Shown: positions 26,976 through 36,631, numbered from the stretch's first letter. The stretch: 64,000 nucleotides of DNA from Methanoregula sp. (GCA_022710385.1 JAKLGZ010000001.1:1-64000); one strand, 5' to 3'. The notes: generated by a model from the sequence alone, not told the origin. Numbers and translations are program-made.

Positions 26976-27761
26976 TCATGCGGGTCTCTTGATCCTGAGA
27001 TTCGGGTGATGGTACCGCTGCCGCTGCTCCGTCTTCTTCCCTGCCTGGATCGCCAGCGGAGGGCAGAGCTGGATGCAGGCCATGCACTGCTCGCAGTGAT
27101 GGAGCCAGACCGGCCGTCCCTCCTCCAGCCGGATATTCTCCACCGGGCAGACCTTCGCGCATATCCCGCAGGAGGTGCACCGGTCATCGACACTGAACTT
27201 CCGGTCAGCATCATGGACCCCCATGATGAACTTTGGATAGATCAGGTGCTGGACAAGAGAGCCGAACACCGGCATCCTCGGTCGTTTCTGGACTCCCTGC
27301 TCCACCATCCCTGCAATCTCTTCGATGCGGCGATCGGCCTTGCCGAGGATCTTTCCGATCGTGGCATCGTTCGGCGGATTATACATCAGGACATAGTTCC
27401 CAGGCATCTTCACCGTAAAGCCCGCATCAAGCCCTCTCTTCCCCGGTCCCTGGGTCAGGATCCGTTCGAGCTGGTGCAGGGCCGGGGTTCCCCCAGAACC
27501 TCCCATGGTCAGTACGGCAAAGGAGTAGGGGACCCGGGCGAGGTCGAGCCGGAGGGCAAAGTCTGCAACAACGGCGGGAAGGCCCGAAAAGTACACGGGA
27601 GCGATGATGCCGACACGGTCTCCCTCCGGAGCGATCCGGCCCGGATCTCTGGCCACGGACGCAACAGGCACGAGTTCGCAGTCGGGGAGCCGTCTGCATA
27701 ATCCTTCCGCTACGGCAAGTGAATTTCCCGTGCCCGTAAAGTAATACAGGATGGTCTTCAT
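26976..27761 (-). CDS. EFR1-family flavodoxin-ferredoxin
   Basis: This 261-aa protein has an N-terminal flavodoxin-like half with Y-F-T-G-T-G-N-S at 7-14 (FMN phosphate loop) and a C-terminal half with two 4Fe-4S motifs, C-T-S-C-G-I-C-A-K-V-C-P and C-E-Q-C-M-A-C-I-Q-L-C-P. This is the EFR1 layout of anaerobic archaea and bacteria, an electron carrier of unknown partner. It lies 96 nt downstream of trpA on the same strand, so read-through from the trp operon is possible, but no functional link is known. Confidence 0.9.
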   Translation of the reverse strand: MKTILYYFTGTGNSLAVAEGLCRRLPDCELVPVASVARDPGRIAPEGDRVGIIAPVYFSGLPAVVADFALRLDLARVPYSFAVLTMGGSGGTPALHQLERILTQGPGKRGLDAGFTVKMPGNYVLMYNPPNDATIGKILGKADRRIEEIAGMVEQGVQKRPRMPVFGSLVQHLIYPKFIMGVHDADRKFSVDDRCTSCGICAKVCPVENIRLEEGRPVWLHHCEQCMACIQLCPPLAIQAGKKTEQRQRYHHPNLRIKRPA

Positions 27762-27857
27762 CGGTGATTCCTGAGAGGATTTTTGGTATCCCCAGGGAAA
27801 AGGATGGTGGTTTGCGATCCCTTACAGGGGGCTCTCAGTGGAGAATTCTGGGGATAT

Positions 27858-28658
27858 TTATCCTCCACGGGCAGCGAGCTTCATCGCTCTTACCAGATCC
27901 CCAATCCTGTTTCCGGGTCCTGAACCGGAAGATCCCCTATCACCGATCATCCTGATCAGGGCAGAACCCACGATAACCCCGTCAGCCCCTGCGTGTGTAT
28001 ACCGTCGGACATGTTCCGGTGTAGAGATCCCGAATCCCGGCACGACCGGAAGAGACGTCCTCTCTTTGACCACTTTCAGGAGGTCGATGGACTGCGGTGA
28101 GAGGTCCTCCCGGGTCCCGGTCACCCCGAGGGCAGCAACAAGGTAAATGAATCCCCCTGCTTTTGCGAGAATCTGTTCCCTGCGTTCCGGGGAGGTGGTC
28201 TGGCTTACGAAGAGGATGGGATCGATCCCCGCCATCCGTGCGGCAGCACAGAATGGATCTGCCTCTTCGAGCGGCACATCGGCAACCACCACCCCATCGG
28301 CTCCCGCATCTGCGGCATCACGGTAGAATTTCCGGATCCCTCTCCGGATCACGATGTTGGCATACGTCATGACGAGCAGGGGAATCCCGGTCTCTGCTCG
28401 TACCTCCCGGACCAGGTCAAACAGCCGGTCTGTGGTCATTCCCGCGGAACGTGCACGGGAGCCGGCCTGCTGGATCACGGGGCCGTCAGCCACCGGATCT
28501 GAAAATGGCATGACGATCTCGAGCATATCCGCCCCTGCGTCAACCAGTTCCCGGGAGATCTGCAGACTCTCTGGAAAGGAAGGATCACCGGCCACAACAC
28601 AGGGTACGATGAGCGGGCCTTCCCGCAACCGGAATGCACCATCGATACGGGAGTTCAT
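27858..28658 (-). CDS. trpA: Tryptophan synthase alpha subunit
   Basis: This 266-aa protein cleaves indole-3-glycerol phosphate to indole and glyceraldehyde 3-phosphate and channels indole to TrpB. Catalytic Glu and Asp are visible in [15 protein letters not shown], with the phosphate loops near G-F-G-I-S-T-P and G-S-A-L-I. It is the last gene of the operon, and its ATG overlaps the trpB stop by 4 nt (translational coupling). Confidence 0.97.
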   Translation of the reverse strand: MNSRIDGAFRLREGPLIVPCVVAGDPSFPESLQISRELVDAGADMLEIVMPFSDPVADGPVIQQAGSRARSAGMTTDRLFDLVREVRAETGIPLLVMTYANIVIRRGIRKFYRDAADAGADGVVVADVPLEEADPFCAAARMAGIDPILFVSQTTSPERREQILAKAGGFIYLVAALGVTGTREDLSPQSIDLLKVVKERTSLPVVPGFGISTPEHVRRYTHAGADGVIVGSALIRMIGDRGSSGSGPGNRIGDLVRAMKLAARGG

Positions 28659-29827
28659 GGATTACCCCCCATCAGCCCTGCAACCTGGGCGACGTCCTTG
28701 TCGCCCCGGCCGGAAAGATTGATAATGAGGATATCATCCGGTCCCCGACCCCCGGCAATCTGTCGCGCCAGTCCAACCGCGTGGGCAGATTCAAGGGCCG
28801 GGATGATCCCCTCGGTCCGGGAGAGATACAGGAATGAATCCACCGCTTCTGCATCGGTGACAGGCCGGTAGATCACCCGCCTGGTGTCATGAAGGAAGCT
28901 ATGCTCGGGCCCGACTCCGGGATAATCAAGGCCGGCAGAGATGCTGTGGGATTCGAGGATCTGGCCGAACGCATCCTGAATCAGGTAGGTGTATGATCCA
29001 TGGAGCACCCCTGGTGTTCCCCCGCAAAGCGTAGCACCATGCCGCCCGGCCAGGCCTTCCCCTCCGGCTTCCGCCCCCCAGAGCTCCACCGGGTCATCGA
29101 GGAAGGGGGCGAACATCCCGATGGCATTGGATCCTCCCCCGACACAGGCCACCATGGCATCCGGGAGTCGGCCTTCCTTTGCCATCACCTGCTCCCGGAT
29201 CTCGTTCCCGATAACGGTCTGGAACTCCCGCACAAGCGAGGGGAAGGGATGGGGACCGACGACCGAGCCGATCAGGTAGTGGGTGTCCTGCACGTTCGTC
29301 ACCCAGTCCCGGAGGGCTTCATTGATGGCGTCCTTCAGGGTCCGTGATCCCGACGCGACCGCAATGACTTTTGCGCCGAGCATATGCATTCGTGCAACGT
29401 TCAGGGACTGCCTCCGGATATCCTCCTCTCCCATGTATACTTCCACCGGGAGACCGAGCGCTGCCCCGGCAATGGCGGTAGCCACCCCGTGCTGCCCTGC
29501 CCCGGTCTCTGCGATGATCCGCTGTTTTCCCATGCATTTTGCCAGGAGCGCCTGGCCAAGTGCATTGTTCAGCTTGTGGGCGCCCGAATGCAGCAGATCT
29601 TCCCGCTTCAGGTATATCCTGCAGTTGAGGTCTGCCGAGAGATTCCGGCAGAACGTGAGGGGGGTGGGGCGGCCAGCATACTCGGTCAGGTAATATTTCA
29701 TCTCCTCCCTGAACTCGTCCGATGGTATGATCGTCCGGTACGCCTCCTCAAGCTCATTGAGGGCATACATCAGGCTCTCGGGGACGAATTGGCCTCCATA
29801 CTCCCCGAACCGTGCCGTTGATCTCAC
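28655..29827 (-). CDS. trpB: Tryptophan synthase beta subunit (TrpB1 type)
   Basis: This 390-aa PLP enzyme condenses indole and serine to tryptophan. The PLP lysine sits in [10 protein letters not shown], the phosphate-binding loop is [10 protein letters not shown], and the N-terminal [11 protein letters not shown] marks the TrpB1 class that pairs with TrpA. It starts with GTG, whose GTGA overlaps the trpF stop, after an AGAGGTGAGG Shine-Dalgarno sequence. Confidence 0.97.
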   Translation of the reverse strand: MRSTARFGEYGGQFVPESLMYALNELEEAYRTIIPSDEFREEMKYYLTEYAGRPTPLTFCRNLSADLNCRIYLKREDLLHSGAHKLNNALGQALLAKCMGKQRIIAETGAGQHGVATAIAGAALGLPVEVYMGEEDIRRQSLNVARMHMLGAKVIAVASGSRTLKDAINEALRDWVTNVQDTHYLIGSVVGPHPFPSLVREFQTVIGNEIREQVMAKEGRLPDAMVACVGGGSNAIGMFAPFLDDPVELWGAEAGGEGLAGRHGATLCGGTPGVLHGSYTYLIQDAFGQILESHSISAGLDYPGVGPEHSFLHDTRRVIYRPVTDAEAVDSFLYLSRTEGIIPALESAHAVGLARQIAGGRGPDDILIINLSGRGDKDVAQVAGLMGGNP

Positions 29828-30405
29828 CCCCTCACCTCTTTTGCCCGCTGGATAAATGCTCTCACCTTCTCCCGGGCTTTTTTTCCCGGTGTATATTCCA
29901 CTCCCGTTGCCACGTCAACCCCTGCGGGGTGCACGGTCCTGATCGCTGCTACGACGTTATCCGGGGTCAGTCCGCCGGCAAGAAAGACAGGGACCCGTGC
30001 CGACTGCACTACCGACAGCGCATAGGCGCGGTCATACTGCCTGCCGCTCCCGTGGCTGGCATCGATGACAAGGACATCGGCATCATCGGGTATCCGGTCG
30101 CCCGGGCGGATACTCCGGAATACCATGGCCGTGCAGGATGCCGGAATCGGTATGGACGGGGGTACCTGGATGGCATCCGGGGCAAGGTCACAGAGTGCCT
30201 CCATCTCCCTGGAAGATGGCCCATGGGATACACAACACTGGAACAGCGTTGGGACGGCATCGAAGATCTCCCGGATCATGTCCGGCTCGATGCAACGGGC
30301 GGATGGCGAGAAGGCAATCACCCCGATCATATCGGCCCCTGCCTCCTGTGCCATGATCGCATCACCGACACTCGTAATGCCGCATATTTTTACCCGCGTA
30401 TCAAT
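29824..30405 (-). CDS. trpF: Phosphoribosylanthranilate isomerase, start codon unresolved
   Basis: TrpF converts phosphoribosylanthranilate to CdRP. The first canonical start (ATG 30354) gives only 176 residues and leaves out the conserved V-K-I-C-G-I-T strand with the catalytic Cys. That motif is nevertheless encoded, intact and in frame, directly upstream (codons from 30393), overlapping the end of trpC. No ATG, GTG or TTG precedes it in this frame. The nearest rare start is ATT at 30405, one base after GGAGGG; it is used here as a provisional start. The catalytic Asp is in V-L-V-I-D-A-S-H. Translation may rely on coupling to trpC, or the start may be a sequence error. Confidence 0.88.
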   Translation of the reverse strand: MDTRVKICGITSVGDAIMAQEAGADMIGVIAFSPSARCIEPDMIREIFDAVPTLFQCCVSHGPSSREMEALCDLAPDAIQVPPSIPIPASCTAMVFRSIRPGDRIPDDADVLVIDASHGSGRQYDRAYALSVVQSARVPVFLAGGLTPDNVVAAIRTVHPAGVDVATGVEYTPGKKAREKVRAFIQRAKEVRG

Positions 30406-31151
30406 CCCTCCAGTCGTTGTCCGGGATTCTGAGCCCGCATGATGGTGCTCCCGACCAGAAATGCATCGGCAGACGGCCTGAGGATCCTGATGTCATACGG
30501 CCAGAGTATGCCGCTCTCGGACACCACCGTAATGCCTCCCTCGCGGAGCAGGGGTGACAATTTCATCGTGGTACCGAGATCGATCCTGAACGTCCTGAGA
30601 TCACGGTTGTTGATCCCGGCAAGGCGGGTGCCGGTCGACAGGACTTCCTGTACCTCGTGTGCAGTATGCACTTCCACGAGCGGTTCAAGTCCGTATGCAA
30701 ACGCGAGGTCTACCATATCACCCAGCCGGTCCCCGAGTACGCCGGCAATGAGAAGGACCGCATCGGCAGCAAGCGCCCGGCTCTCTGCAAGCTGTCGTTC
30801 ATCGATGATAAAGTCTTTCCGGAGCAGCGGGAGATCCACGTGCGGCCGAATCGCAGGAAGGAACGCCGAATCGCCGTGGAAATAGTACGGTTCGGTGAGG
30901 ACCGAGAGGGCAGTGGCACCGGCTCGGGCAAAGTCCCGGGCAAACCCCACCGGGTCACCCGCTCTCCGTATGGTCCCGGCGGAAGGAGAGGCATATTTTA
31001 TCTCGGCGATAATCCGGTTTCCCGGTTTCTTTTGATGAATCGCCTCATTCAGGCTGCGGGAGGAAGAGGGGGGAGGCAGGGGATACTCCTCTGCCCCGCG
31101 CAACCCGGCTACCCTTCCTGCAGTTGCCCGGAGGACCTGTTCGAGCATCAT
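30390..31151 (-). CDS. trpC: Indole-3-glycerol phosphate synthase
   Basis: This 253-aa TIM barrel closes CdRP into indole-3-glycerol phosphate with loss of CO2 and water. Family residues are seen in I-I-A-E-I-K-Y-A-S-P-S, L-R-K-D-F-I-I-D, I-N-N-R-D-L-R-T-F and V-S-E-S-G-I. The ATG overlaps the trpD stop by 4 nt, and the 3' end overlaps the start of trpF by about 16 nt. Confidence 0.97.
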   Translation of the reverse strand: MMLEQVLRATAGRVAGLRGAEEYPLPPPSSSRSLNEAIHQKKPGNRIIAEIKYASPSAGTIRRAGDPVGFARDFARAGATALSVLTEPYYFHGDSAFLPAIRPHVDLPLLRKDFIIDERQLAESRALAADAVLLIAGVLGDRLGDMVDLAFAYGLEPLVEVHTAHEVQEVLSTGTRLAGINNRDLRTFRIDLGTTMKLSPLLREGGITVVSESGILWPYDIRILRPSADAFLVGSTIMRAQNPGQRLEGLIRG

Positions 31152-32164
31152 GGGATGCCCCTGGAAGCACGGATCAGTGCCGCGAGACGTCCGGCAGCTG
31201 CTCCGGAAGTGATCGAGTCTTCTGCCTTCTCAATCCCATGGCCAAGGTCCTTTGCCCCATCGCCGAGGTAGATGGCAGCCCCCGCGTTCATGACCACCAC
31301 GTCATGGGCGGGCCCGGGAACCCCGGAGAGGATCTTCTGTATGATCGCTGCATTGAACTTCGGTGAACTGCCGGCAAGGGCCGAGTGCGGGGACCGGGGG
31401 ATGCCGAACGCTTCAGGGGTGACGGTATACTGGTGTATCGCTCCCTGGTCAATTTCAGCCACCAGGGTCGGGCCGGAGACCGCGATCTCATCGAGCCCCT
31501 GGCCATGCACCACCATCGCCCGCTCGGTGCCGAGTGCAAGGAGGGCATGGGAGAACCGGTCGACAAGAGCAGGACTGTACACCCCGCAGAGCCGAGCCGG
31601 TGCCCCGGCCGGGTTGAGCAGCGGGCCGAGCAGGTTGAACACCGATGAAAACCCCAGTTCCTTCCGGACTGCCGCGGCATGTCGGAGGGCCGGGTGGAAG
31701 GCAGGGGCAAAGAGGAACCCGATGCCGGTCTCTTCCACGATTGAACAGACCCGTTCAGGTGGGACGTCGATCCGAACACCAAGGGCTTCCAGGACATCTG
31801 CGGATCCACACGAGCTGCTCACGCTCCGGTTCCCATGCTTGACCACTGGGATCCCGGCTCCGGCTGCAACAAAGGCTGCTGCCGTGCTGATGTTGAAGGT
31901 CCCGGAACCATCCCCTCCGGTCCCACAGGTATCCACGAACCTTCCGCGGACCTGCGGCTTTATGGTCAGGGCATGGCGGAGCAGCACCTGGACAAAGCCC
32001 GTGATCTCCTCTGCCGTCTCCCCCTTGATGTGAAGGGCCGTGATCAGCGAGGCGATCTGTGCCCCGGTAGCCTGCCCGGTGGCAATCATCTCCATGACCG
32101 CCGCTGCCTGGTCGGACTCGAGCGGTTCTCCGTCTGCTAGACGGGCAAGAATTGCCTGCATCAT
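31148..32164 (-). CDS. trpD: Anthranilate phosphoribosyltransferase
   Basis: This 338-aa protein transfers phosphoribose from PRPP to anthranilate. The PRPP-binding loop G-T-G-G-D-G-S-G-T-F-N-I-S-T, the H-G-N-R-S anthranilate contact and the helical N-terminal domain are present. ATG 32164 was chosen because it follows GGAGGGG by a few bases and overlaps the trpG stop; a GTG at 32176 would add four residues inside trpG. Confidence 0.97.
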   Translation of the reverse strand: MMQAILARLADGEPLESDQAAAVMEMIATGQATGAQIASLITALHIKGETAEEITGFVQVLLRHALTIKPQVRGRFVDTCGTGGDGSGTFNISTAAAFVAAGAGIPVVKHGNRSVSSSCGSADVLEALGVRIDVPPERVCSIVEETGIGFLFAPAFHPALRHAAAVRKELGFSSVFNLLGPLLNPAGAPARLCGVYSPALVDRFSHALLALGTERAMVVHGQGLDEIAVSGPTLVAEIDQGAIHQYTVTPEAFGIPRSPHSALAGSSPKFNAAIIQKILSGVPGPAHDVVVMNAGAAIYLGDGAKDLGHGIEKAEDSITSGAAAGRLAALIRASRGIP

Positions 32165-32742
32165 GCCCCTCCACACGATCCTACCAGGAAATTCTTCACG
32201 AGGAGTTTTCCGGTTGGGGTCATGATACTCTCCGGGTGAAACTGGACCCCGGTAACCCCGAGGTCAGGATGCGTCACCGCCATGATACACTGGTCATCCG
32301 AAGAGACGGCCCGGACCTGAAACCCCGGCGGGAGAGATGCAGGATCCACCATCAGTGAATGGTACCGCGTGGCGGTAAAGGGAGACGGGATCCCGGAAAA
32401 AATGCCCTCGCCGGTATGGACGATGCTGCTGGTCTTTCCATGGACAGGAACCAGCATCCGGGATATCCTCCCGCCGAATGTCTGGACAATGGTCTGGTGC
32501 CCAAGGCAGACCCCGAGGATCGGGATGCTCCCGGCATACTCCCTGATCACGTCACGGCAGATCCCGGACTCATCCGGCGTTCCCGGGCCAGGGGAGAGGA
32601 TGATCCGTTCAGGGTCCTGGTCCCTCACCTCCTCAAGCAGTGCATCACAGGGGATTGTGAGAGGCACACTCCCCAGCTGGCCGACCAGCTGGTAGAGGTT
32701 ATAGGTAAAGCTGTCATAGCAGTCGATGATAGCCACCCTCAT
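32161..32742 (-). CDS. trpG: Anthranilate synthase glutamine amidotransferase subunit
   Basis: This 193-aa class I amidotransferase supplies ammonia to TrpE. The triad is visible: Cys in L-G-V-C-L-G-H-Q, and His-x-Glu in Q-F-H-P-E-S. The oxyanion segment S-P-G-P-G-T-P is present. The ATG overlaps the trpE stop by 4 nt, so both subunits are made together. Confidence 0.97.
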   Translation of the reverse strand: MRVAIIDCYDSFTYNLYQLVGQLGSVPLTIPCDALLEEVRDQDPERIILSPGPGTPDESGICRDVIREYAGSIPILGVCLGHQTIVQTFGGRISRMLVPVHGKTSSIVHTGEGIFSGIPSPFTATRYHSLMVDPASLPPGFQVRAVSSDDQCIMAVTHPDLGVTGVQFHPESIMTPTGKLLVKNFLVGSCGGA

Positions 32743-34208
32743 GGTCCACCCCCGCTTTCCCCGACAGCACTCACCATAGCCCGGGCTTTCTGCACGGTCT
32801 CCTCGAATTCCCGATCAGGGATCGAGTCAGCCACGATCCCGGCTCCGGTTGAACACTCGGCCCGACCGCCCTTCACCCGGACGGTCCTGATGGCGATGGC
32901 AAACTCGAGCAGGTCGTCAAACCCGCAATACCCGACTGCCCCGGCATACAACCCCCTCGGGGATGCCTCCAGGTCTGCGATGATCTGCATCGCACGGATC
33001 TTCGGTGCCCCGCTCACCGTTCCGGCCGGGAAACAGGAGGCAAGGGCATCGAACCGGTCTTTTCCCCTGGCAACGATCCCGCAGACCCGGGAGACGATAT
33101 GCTGGACATGCGAGAATCTCTCGATCTCCATGAATTCCGGGACCGTGACCGAGCCGAAGGTTGAGACACGCCCGATATCGTTCCGGGCGAGATCGACCAG
33201 CATCAGGTGCTCTGCCCGCTCCTTCTCATCTGCGAGAAGTTCCTTAGCAAGGCGGCTGTCCTCCTCCGGATCCTTTCCGCGTGGCCTGGTGCCTGCGATA
33301 GGCACGGTCTGTACCACTCCCCGCTGGACTTTGACCAGCATCTCGGGGCTTGATCCGACGATCGCCTCGTCCCCGAAGTTCAGGTAATAGAGGTAGGGCG
33401 AAGGATTGATGGAACGGATCCGGCAATAGATATCAAGGGGGTTACCATTGAACGGCACCGTAATCTTCCGTGAGAGGACGACCTGGAAGATATCTCCTGC
33501 CATGATGTGTCCTTTTGCTTTCCTTACCATCTCCAGGTATCCCTCCTGGTCCTCCTGCCCCGGATCCGGCAATGCCCCCATCGCAGGGCTGCAAGTGCCG
33601 GTGCCAGCTGGTATTGGGATATCCTGTATCCTTTTTTCCAGGGCATCCAGTCGCTGCTGTGCCAGACGTATCGCCTCGTCTCCCTCATATCCGTGAGGGA
33701 GGAGGATATCCTCAAAGAGGAGGCAGGACCCCTGCACATGATTGTACACGATGCCCCTTGTCGAACACATGAACCGGGCAAGGGGAATATCATCCCTTCC
33801 TGCCTGGACATGCCCACCCGAAAGACTGGTCACCATGTCATAGCTGCAGTACCCGACAAAGCCCCCGTCAAAGTCTCCCTCGCCTCCCGGTGTATACGAG
33901 AACCGCGAGGACAAAGACCGGAGCTGGCTGACCGGATCATCCCCCAAAAGAGGAGGGAAGAGGGAACCGCCAGGGTATGTTCCGGAAATCGCCGGAGATT
34001 CTCCAAGGACGATCTCAAACTCCGGTTCCATACCGATTATGGAACGGACCGCCCTTCTTGGGACCCCTTCCATCGATTCGAGGATATATCCCTTGGTGAT
34101 CTTCAGGGCACAAAAGAGGGTAAACGGATCGACTCCCGGAAGAGGTATAATCCTCTTTATGGGGATAACCTGGAAAGGAGGGTATTGTTCGGGCTGATGG
34201 CCATTCAC
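32739..34208 (-). CDS. trpE: Anthranilate synthase component I
   Basis: This enzyme makes anthranilate from chorismate and ammonia; 489 residues if started at GTG 34208. Conserved chorismate-site segments are G-T-R-P-R-G, A-E-H-L-M-L-V-D-L-A-R-N-D and V-S-G-A-P-K-I-R-A. An ATG at 34280 would add 24 residues, but it lies within a palindrome and 10-14 nt before the TATA box centre permits transcription to begin, so the GTG with AGGA 5 nt upstream is preferred. The first residues then lead quickly into P-I-K-R-I-I-P-L-P, where family similarity starts. The enzyme is usually feedback-inhibited by tryptophan. Confidence 0.95.
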   Translation of the reverse strand: MNGHQPEQYPPFQVIPIKRIIPLPGVDPFTLFCALKITKGYILESMEGVPRRAVRSIIGMEPEFEIVLGESPAISGTYPGGSLFPPLLGDDPVSQLRSLSSRFSYTPGGEGDFDGGFVGYCSYDMVTSLSGGHVQAGRDDIPLARFMCSTRGIVYNHVQGSCLLFEDILLPHGYEGDEAIRLAQQRLDALEKRIQDIPIPAGTGTCSPAMGALPDPGQEDQEGYLEMVRKAKGHIMAGDIFQVVLSRKITVPFNGNPLDIYCRIRSINPSPYLYYLNFGDEAIVGSSPEMLVKVQRGVVQTVPIAGTRPRGKDPEEDSRLAKELLADEKERAEHLMLVDLARNDIGRVSTFGSVTVPEFMEIERFSHVQHIVSRVCGIVARGKDRFDALASCFPAGTVSGAPKIRAMQIIADLEASPRGLYAGAVGYCGFDDLLEFAIAIRTVRVKGGRAECSTGAGIVADSIPDREFEETVQKARAMVSAVGESGGGP

Positions 34209-34262
34209 TGCCGTCCTGGGGACGGCATTCCCCAGTCCAGCGGCATCACGTACTTGGTATTC

Positions 34263-34280
34263 ATGTACAAATAAGTACAT
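34263..34280. promoter_or_regulatory. TrpY-like operator palindrome (ATGTAC-N6-GTACAT)
   Basis: This is a perfect 6+6 inverted repeat around A-A-A-T-A-A, placed 10-30 bases downstream of the TATA box, where it would overlap the transcription start. The half-sites read TGTAC/GTACA, close to the TGTACA TRP box known for TrpY regulators in Methanothermobacter. A regulator bound here would block polymerase. No trpY gene is in the window. Confidence 0.5.
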
Positions 34281-34289
34281 TGATGGATT

Positions 34290-34297
34290 TATTTATA
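34290..34297 (-). promoter_or_regulatory. trp operon TATA box
   Basis: TATAAATA on the minus strand, preceded by an A-rich BRE-like ACAAAAG, is a near-consensus archaeal promoter. Transcription is expected at about 34267-34270. A second, weaker TATAC element lies about 10 nt upstream (around 34303-34308). Confidence 0.6.
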
Positions 34298-34480
34298 CTT
34301 TTGTATACCTTTTTGGATTATGAAATTTCATCCCCTTACCACCACATCTGAAGAGAAACCCCTGTGGATGATCCACCAATGGCACGGGGTTGCCGGCCAC
34401 TCCCTGGCCCATCACCCTCAAGCGATCAGTTTAACGTTCTTCCCCATGGTATTGCAATGGGAGAACTGCTGAGGAGAGTC

Positions 34481-35434
34481 ATGGCCAAAAAAACCAAGGG
34501 TACGAATACCAGGAATGGAAAAAATCGCGCGTTATTGATCGGTATTTTCATTGTGATCTTCCTTATAATGGCCGGGATATTCTCCTCCTTTTCAAAGGTG
34601 AATGACAATACCGATACGGCCTCTTGGTCACTCGATGAATCCAGCCTCCTCTCCGTGAGCGGCCGTACCCTGCCACCCATCACGGTATCCCCTCTCGAAG
34701 AAACGGTGAACTGCACGCTGGAGAAGATCAGCTACCAGAGCGATGACACGATGGTGTATGGCCTGTTGCGCCTCCCGAGAGAGGTCCAGATCCCACCGGT
34801 CGTTATCGTCCTGCCCGCAGCCACGGTCACAAAGGAAGGAGATTGGGCAATGGCAGATGCCCTCTGTTCCTTCGGGTATGCCTCGCTCACCCTGGATGAA
34901 CGGGGCAACGGCGGCGAAACGCAGGGAGTCTCACCGATGGATCTTCAAACAGGCTACACTGCCTACCGCAACAGGGAGATGCCCGCCCAGTATGCACAGA
35001 TCTACGATGTGCTCATCGCCTATGACTACCTTCAAACCCGGAAAGATCTGGATGGGGATGCTATCGCAGTACTAGGTGAGAGCATGGGCGGCCGTTTTGC
35101 GATCATCACCGCGGGAATCGAGCCGGGTATTAAGGGTGCGTTTGTTGTCAGCTCTGGTCCTTACGGGGTCGATGCCGGGAACAATCCGGACGTGCAGCGG
35201 TTTATTACCTCGATCGAGCCTGAAAGATATCTGCTGAAGCTGCCCCCACGGCCACTGGTCATGTTCCACTTTACCGACGACCCGATCATCCCTCTCGCTG
35301 AAGGGAAGGCACTCTACAACAAGGCCCTTTCACCCAAAGCCTGGCACCAGTATAACGGGACCGTGCATGGCGTCTACAGCGAGACCTATGCCGAGGATTT
35401 GCACGCAGAACTGAAGGAGATTTTCGGAAGGTGA
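34481..35434 (+). CDS. Membrane-anchored alpha/beta hydrolase
   Basis: This 317-aa protein has one N-terminal helix (L-L-I-G-I-F-I-V-I-F-L-I-M-A-G) that holds an alpha/beta hydrolase outside the membrane. The nucleophile elbow is G-E-S-M-G-G near residue 200; the acid is likely Asp in F-T-D-D-P-I-I-P near 264 and the His in G-T-V-H-G-V near 293. The profile fits the S9/dienelactone hydrolase class (esterase or peptidase). The ATG at 34481 was chosen for GAGGAGAG 2 nt upstream; upstream ATGs at 34364 and 34457 lack such a site. It is divergent from the trp operon. Confidence 0.85.
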   Translation: MAKKTKGTNTRNGKNRALLIGIFIVIFLIMAGIFSSFSKVNDNTDTASWSLDESSLLSVSGRTLPPITVSPLEETVNCTLEKISYQSDDTMVYGLLRLPREVQIPPVVIVLPAATVTKEGDWAMADALCSFGYASLTLDERGNGGETQGVSPMDLQTGYTAYRNREMPAQYAQIYDVLIAYDYLQTRKDLDGDAIAVLGESMGGRFAIITAGIEPGIKGAFVVSSGPYGVDAGNNPDVQRFITSIEPERYLLKLPPRPLVMFHFTDDPIIPLAEGKALYNKALSPKAWHQYNGTVHGVYSETYAEDLHAELKEIFGR

Positions 35435-35564
35435 TCCCCCCTACCTTCTCATTTGAAGGATGGTCACGTTCTGAGCATCAGGATTACCAATGTTAAAGCC
35501 GGGAGGGTATCGCATGTTCATGATCAGCGCCTGTGAGCGACGATACCCATTCCAGATTCACCTG

Positions 35565-35819
35565 TTAATGCTCGTTATAGAGGATCCACACTACATACAA
35601 CATCGAGAGAGTCTCAACGAGAAAGATGATGGCTACAACGCTCGGTAAGAGGGAGATATCCATGAATGCGATAATATCGTAAACGACATAAATGCCAAAG
35701 GTGAGGGCAATAAACCATCCATAGATCTTCTTATTCAGAATCCCGATAGCAATGGCGATGATGCAGATGATCGCCTCGATAACGATGGAAACCGGCTGGA
35801 GGTAGAATGACAGGTCCAT
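35565..35819 (-). CDS. Small membrane protein, three helices
   Basis: This 84-aa protein is almost entirely hydrophobic: helices at about 10-28, 32-52 and 58-80, separated by short polar turns (N-K-K-I-Y-G, D-I-S-L-L-P). There are no residues that suggest a specific transport or enzymatic activity. It may be co-transcribed with nothing else; the TIM-barrel gene on the same strand is about 100 nt upstream. Confidence 0.65.
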   Translation of the reverse strand: MDLSFYLQPVSIVIEAIICIIAIAIGILNKKIYGWFIALTFGIYVVYDIIAFMDISLLPSVVAIIFLVETLSMLYVVWILYNEH

Positions 35820-35917
35820 ACAGAAGTGAGTGCTGCTGAATGTAAAATAGTTCCAGGGGAGCGGAAGATAAGGACATGTCGTGGGTGCATCCCGGCAATG
35901 GTCCTCGTACCCCTCCC

Positions 35918-36631
35918 CTACAATCCTTCGAGGAGTCTCTTGCTCACCAGAACCCCCTCAAGGTCCTTTACTTCGAGAACAGCCGTCGCCCCCGTTCGTT
36001 CCAGTGCTGCCATGACCGGACGGAAATCGATTGTACCTTCTCCAATAGCAGAATGGCTGTCTTTCCGGCCATCGTTATCATGGATATGCATATGTGAGAA
36101 GTCAGTCTCAAGGAATGCCGGCAGGCAGTGGTTCAGGTTCGCATGCCCGCAATCGAGGCAAAACCCGGTATCGCCAAGCGATGGGATGTCATCAGGGGTC
36201 CTGAAATGGAAATAATTTAATTCCCCCATGTTCTCAAACCAGAACATGAGCGAATGATCGGCAGCAGACTCCTGGAGCTGATGCTGGGATTTTTCGAATT
36301 GCCGATCCGCTGCCTCTTTTTCAGTGTTCCATGCATGGTACCCGGGATGCATCACAACCGGTGCCCCTATCTCCGCTGCAATAGCAAAACAGTCGATCAT
36401 CACCTCCACGCTCGCCCTCCGGATACTCTCAAAGAGGCTTGCAATATTCATCCCGTGGTAGGGGGCGTGGATGACGAAATCCTGCGAATAGCTCTCAAAG
36501 ACTGCCGGGTCGGTGATGAGATGAGGCCCCTCGTCCATCACCTCGATCAGGTCGGTGATCCCTGAGAGCGTATCAAGGGTCTCTGCAAGCGGGCGACCGA
36601 TCAGGCAATAGCTTGAGATGCCAAGCTCCAT
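35918..36631 (-). CDS. Sugar phosphate isomerase/epimerase-like TIM-barrel protein
   Basis: This 237-aa protein has the xylose isomerase-like/AP endonuclease 2 fold: first strand E-L-G-I-S-S-Y, metal ligands in H-A-P-Y-H, H-P-G-Y-H-A-W, W-F-E-N-M-G, L-D-C-G-H-A-N and H-I-H-D-N-D-G, and a final E-V-K-D. Several such barrels bind divalent metals and isomerise keto sugars or act on abasic DNA; no specific substrate can be named. The ATG at 36631 starts right at the first strand; a TTG at 36712 would add 27 residues. Confidence 0.83.
   Translation of the reverse strand: MELGISSYCLIGRPLAETLDTLSGITDLIEVMDEGPHLITDPAVFESYSQDFVIHAPYHGMNIASLFESIRRASVEVMIDCFAIAAEIGAPVVMHPGYHAWNTEKEAADRQFEKSQHQLQESAADHSLMFWFENMGELNYFHFRTPDDIPSLGDTGFCLDCGHANLNHCLPAFLETDFSHMHIHDNDGRKDSHSAIGEGTIDFRPVMAALERTGATAVLEVKDLEGVLVSKRLLEGL

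Noticed and set aside
34364-34480. Longer N-terminus for the alpha/beta hydrolase
   Set aside because: The extension is Pro-rich with no ribosome site, while GAGGAGAG directly precedes the ATG at 34481.
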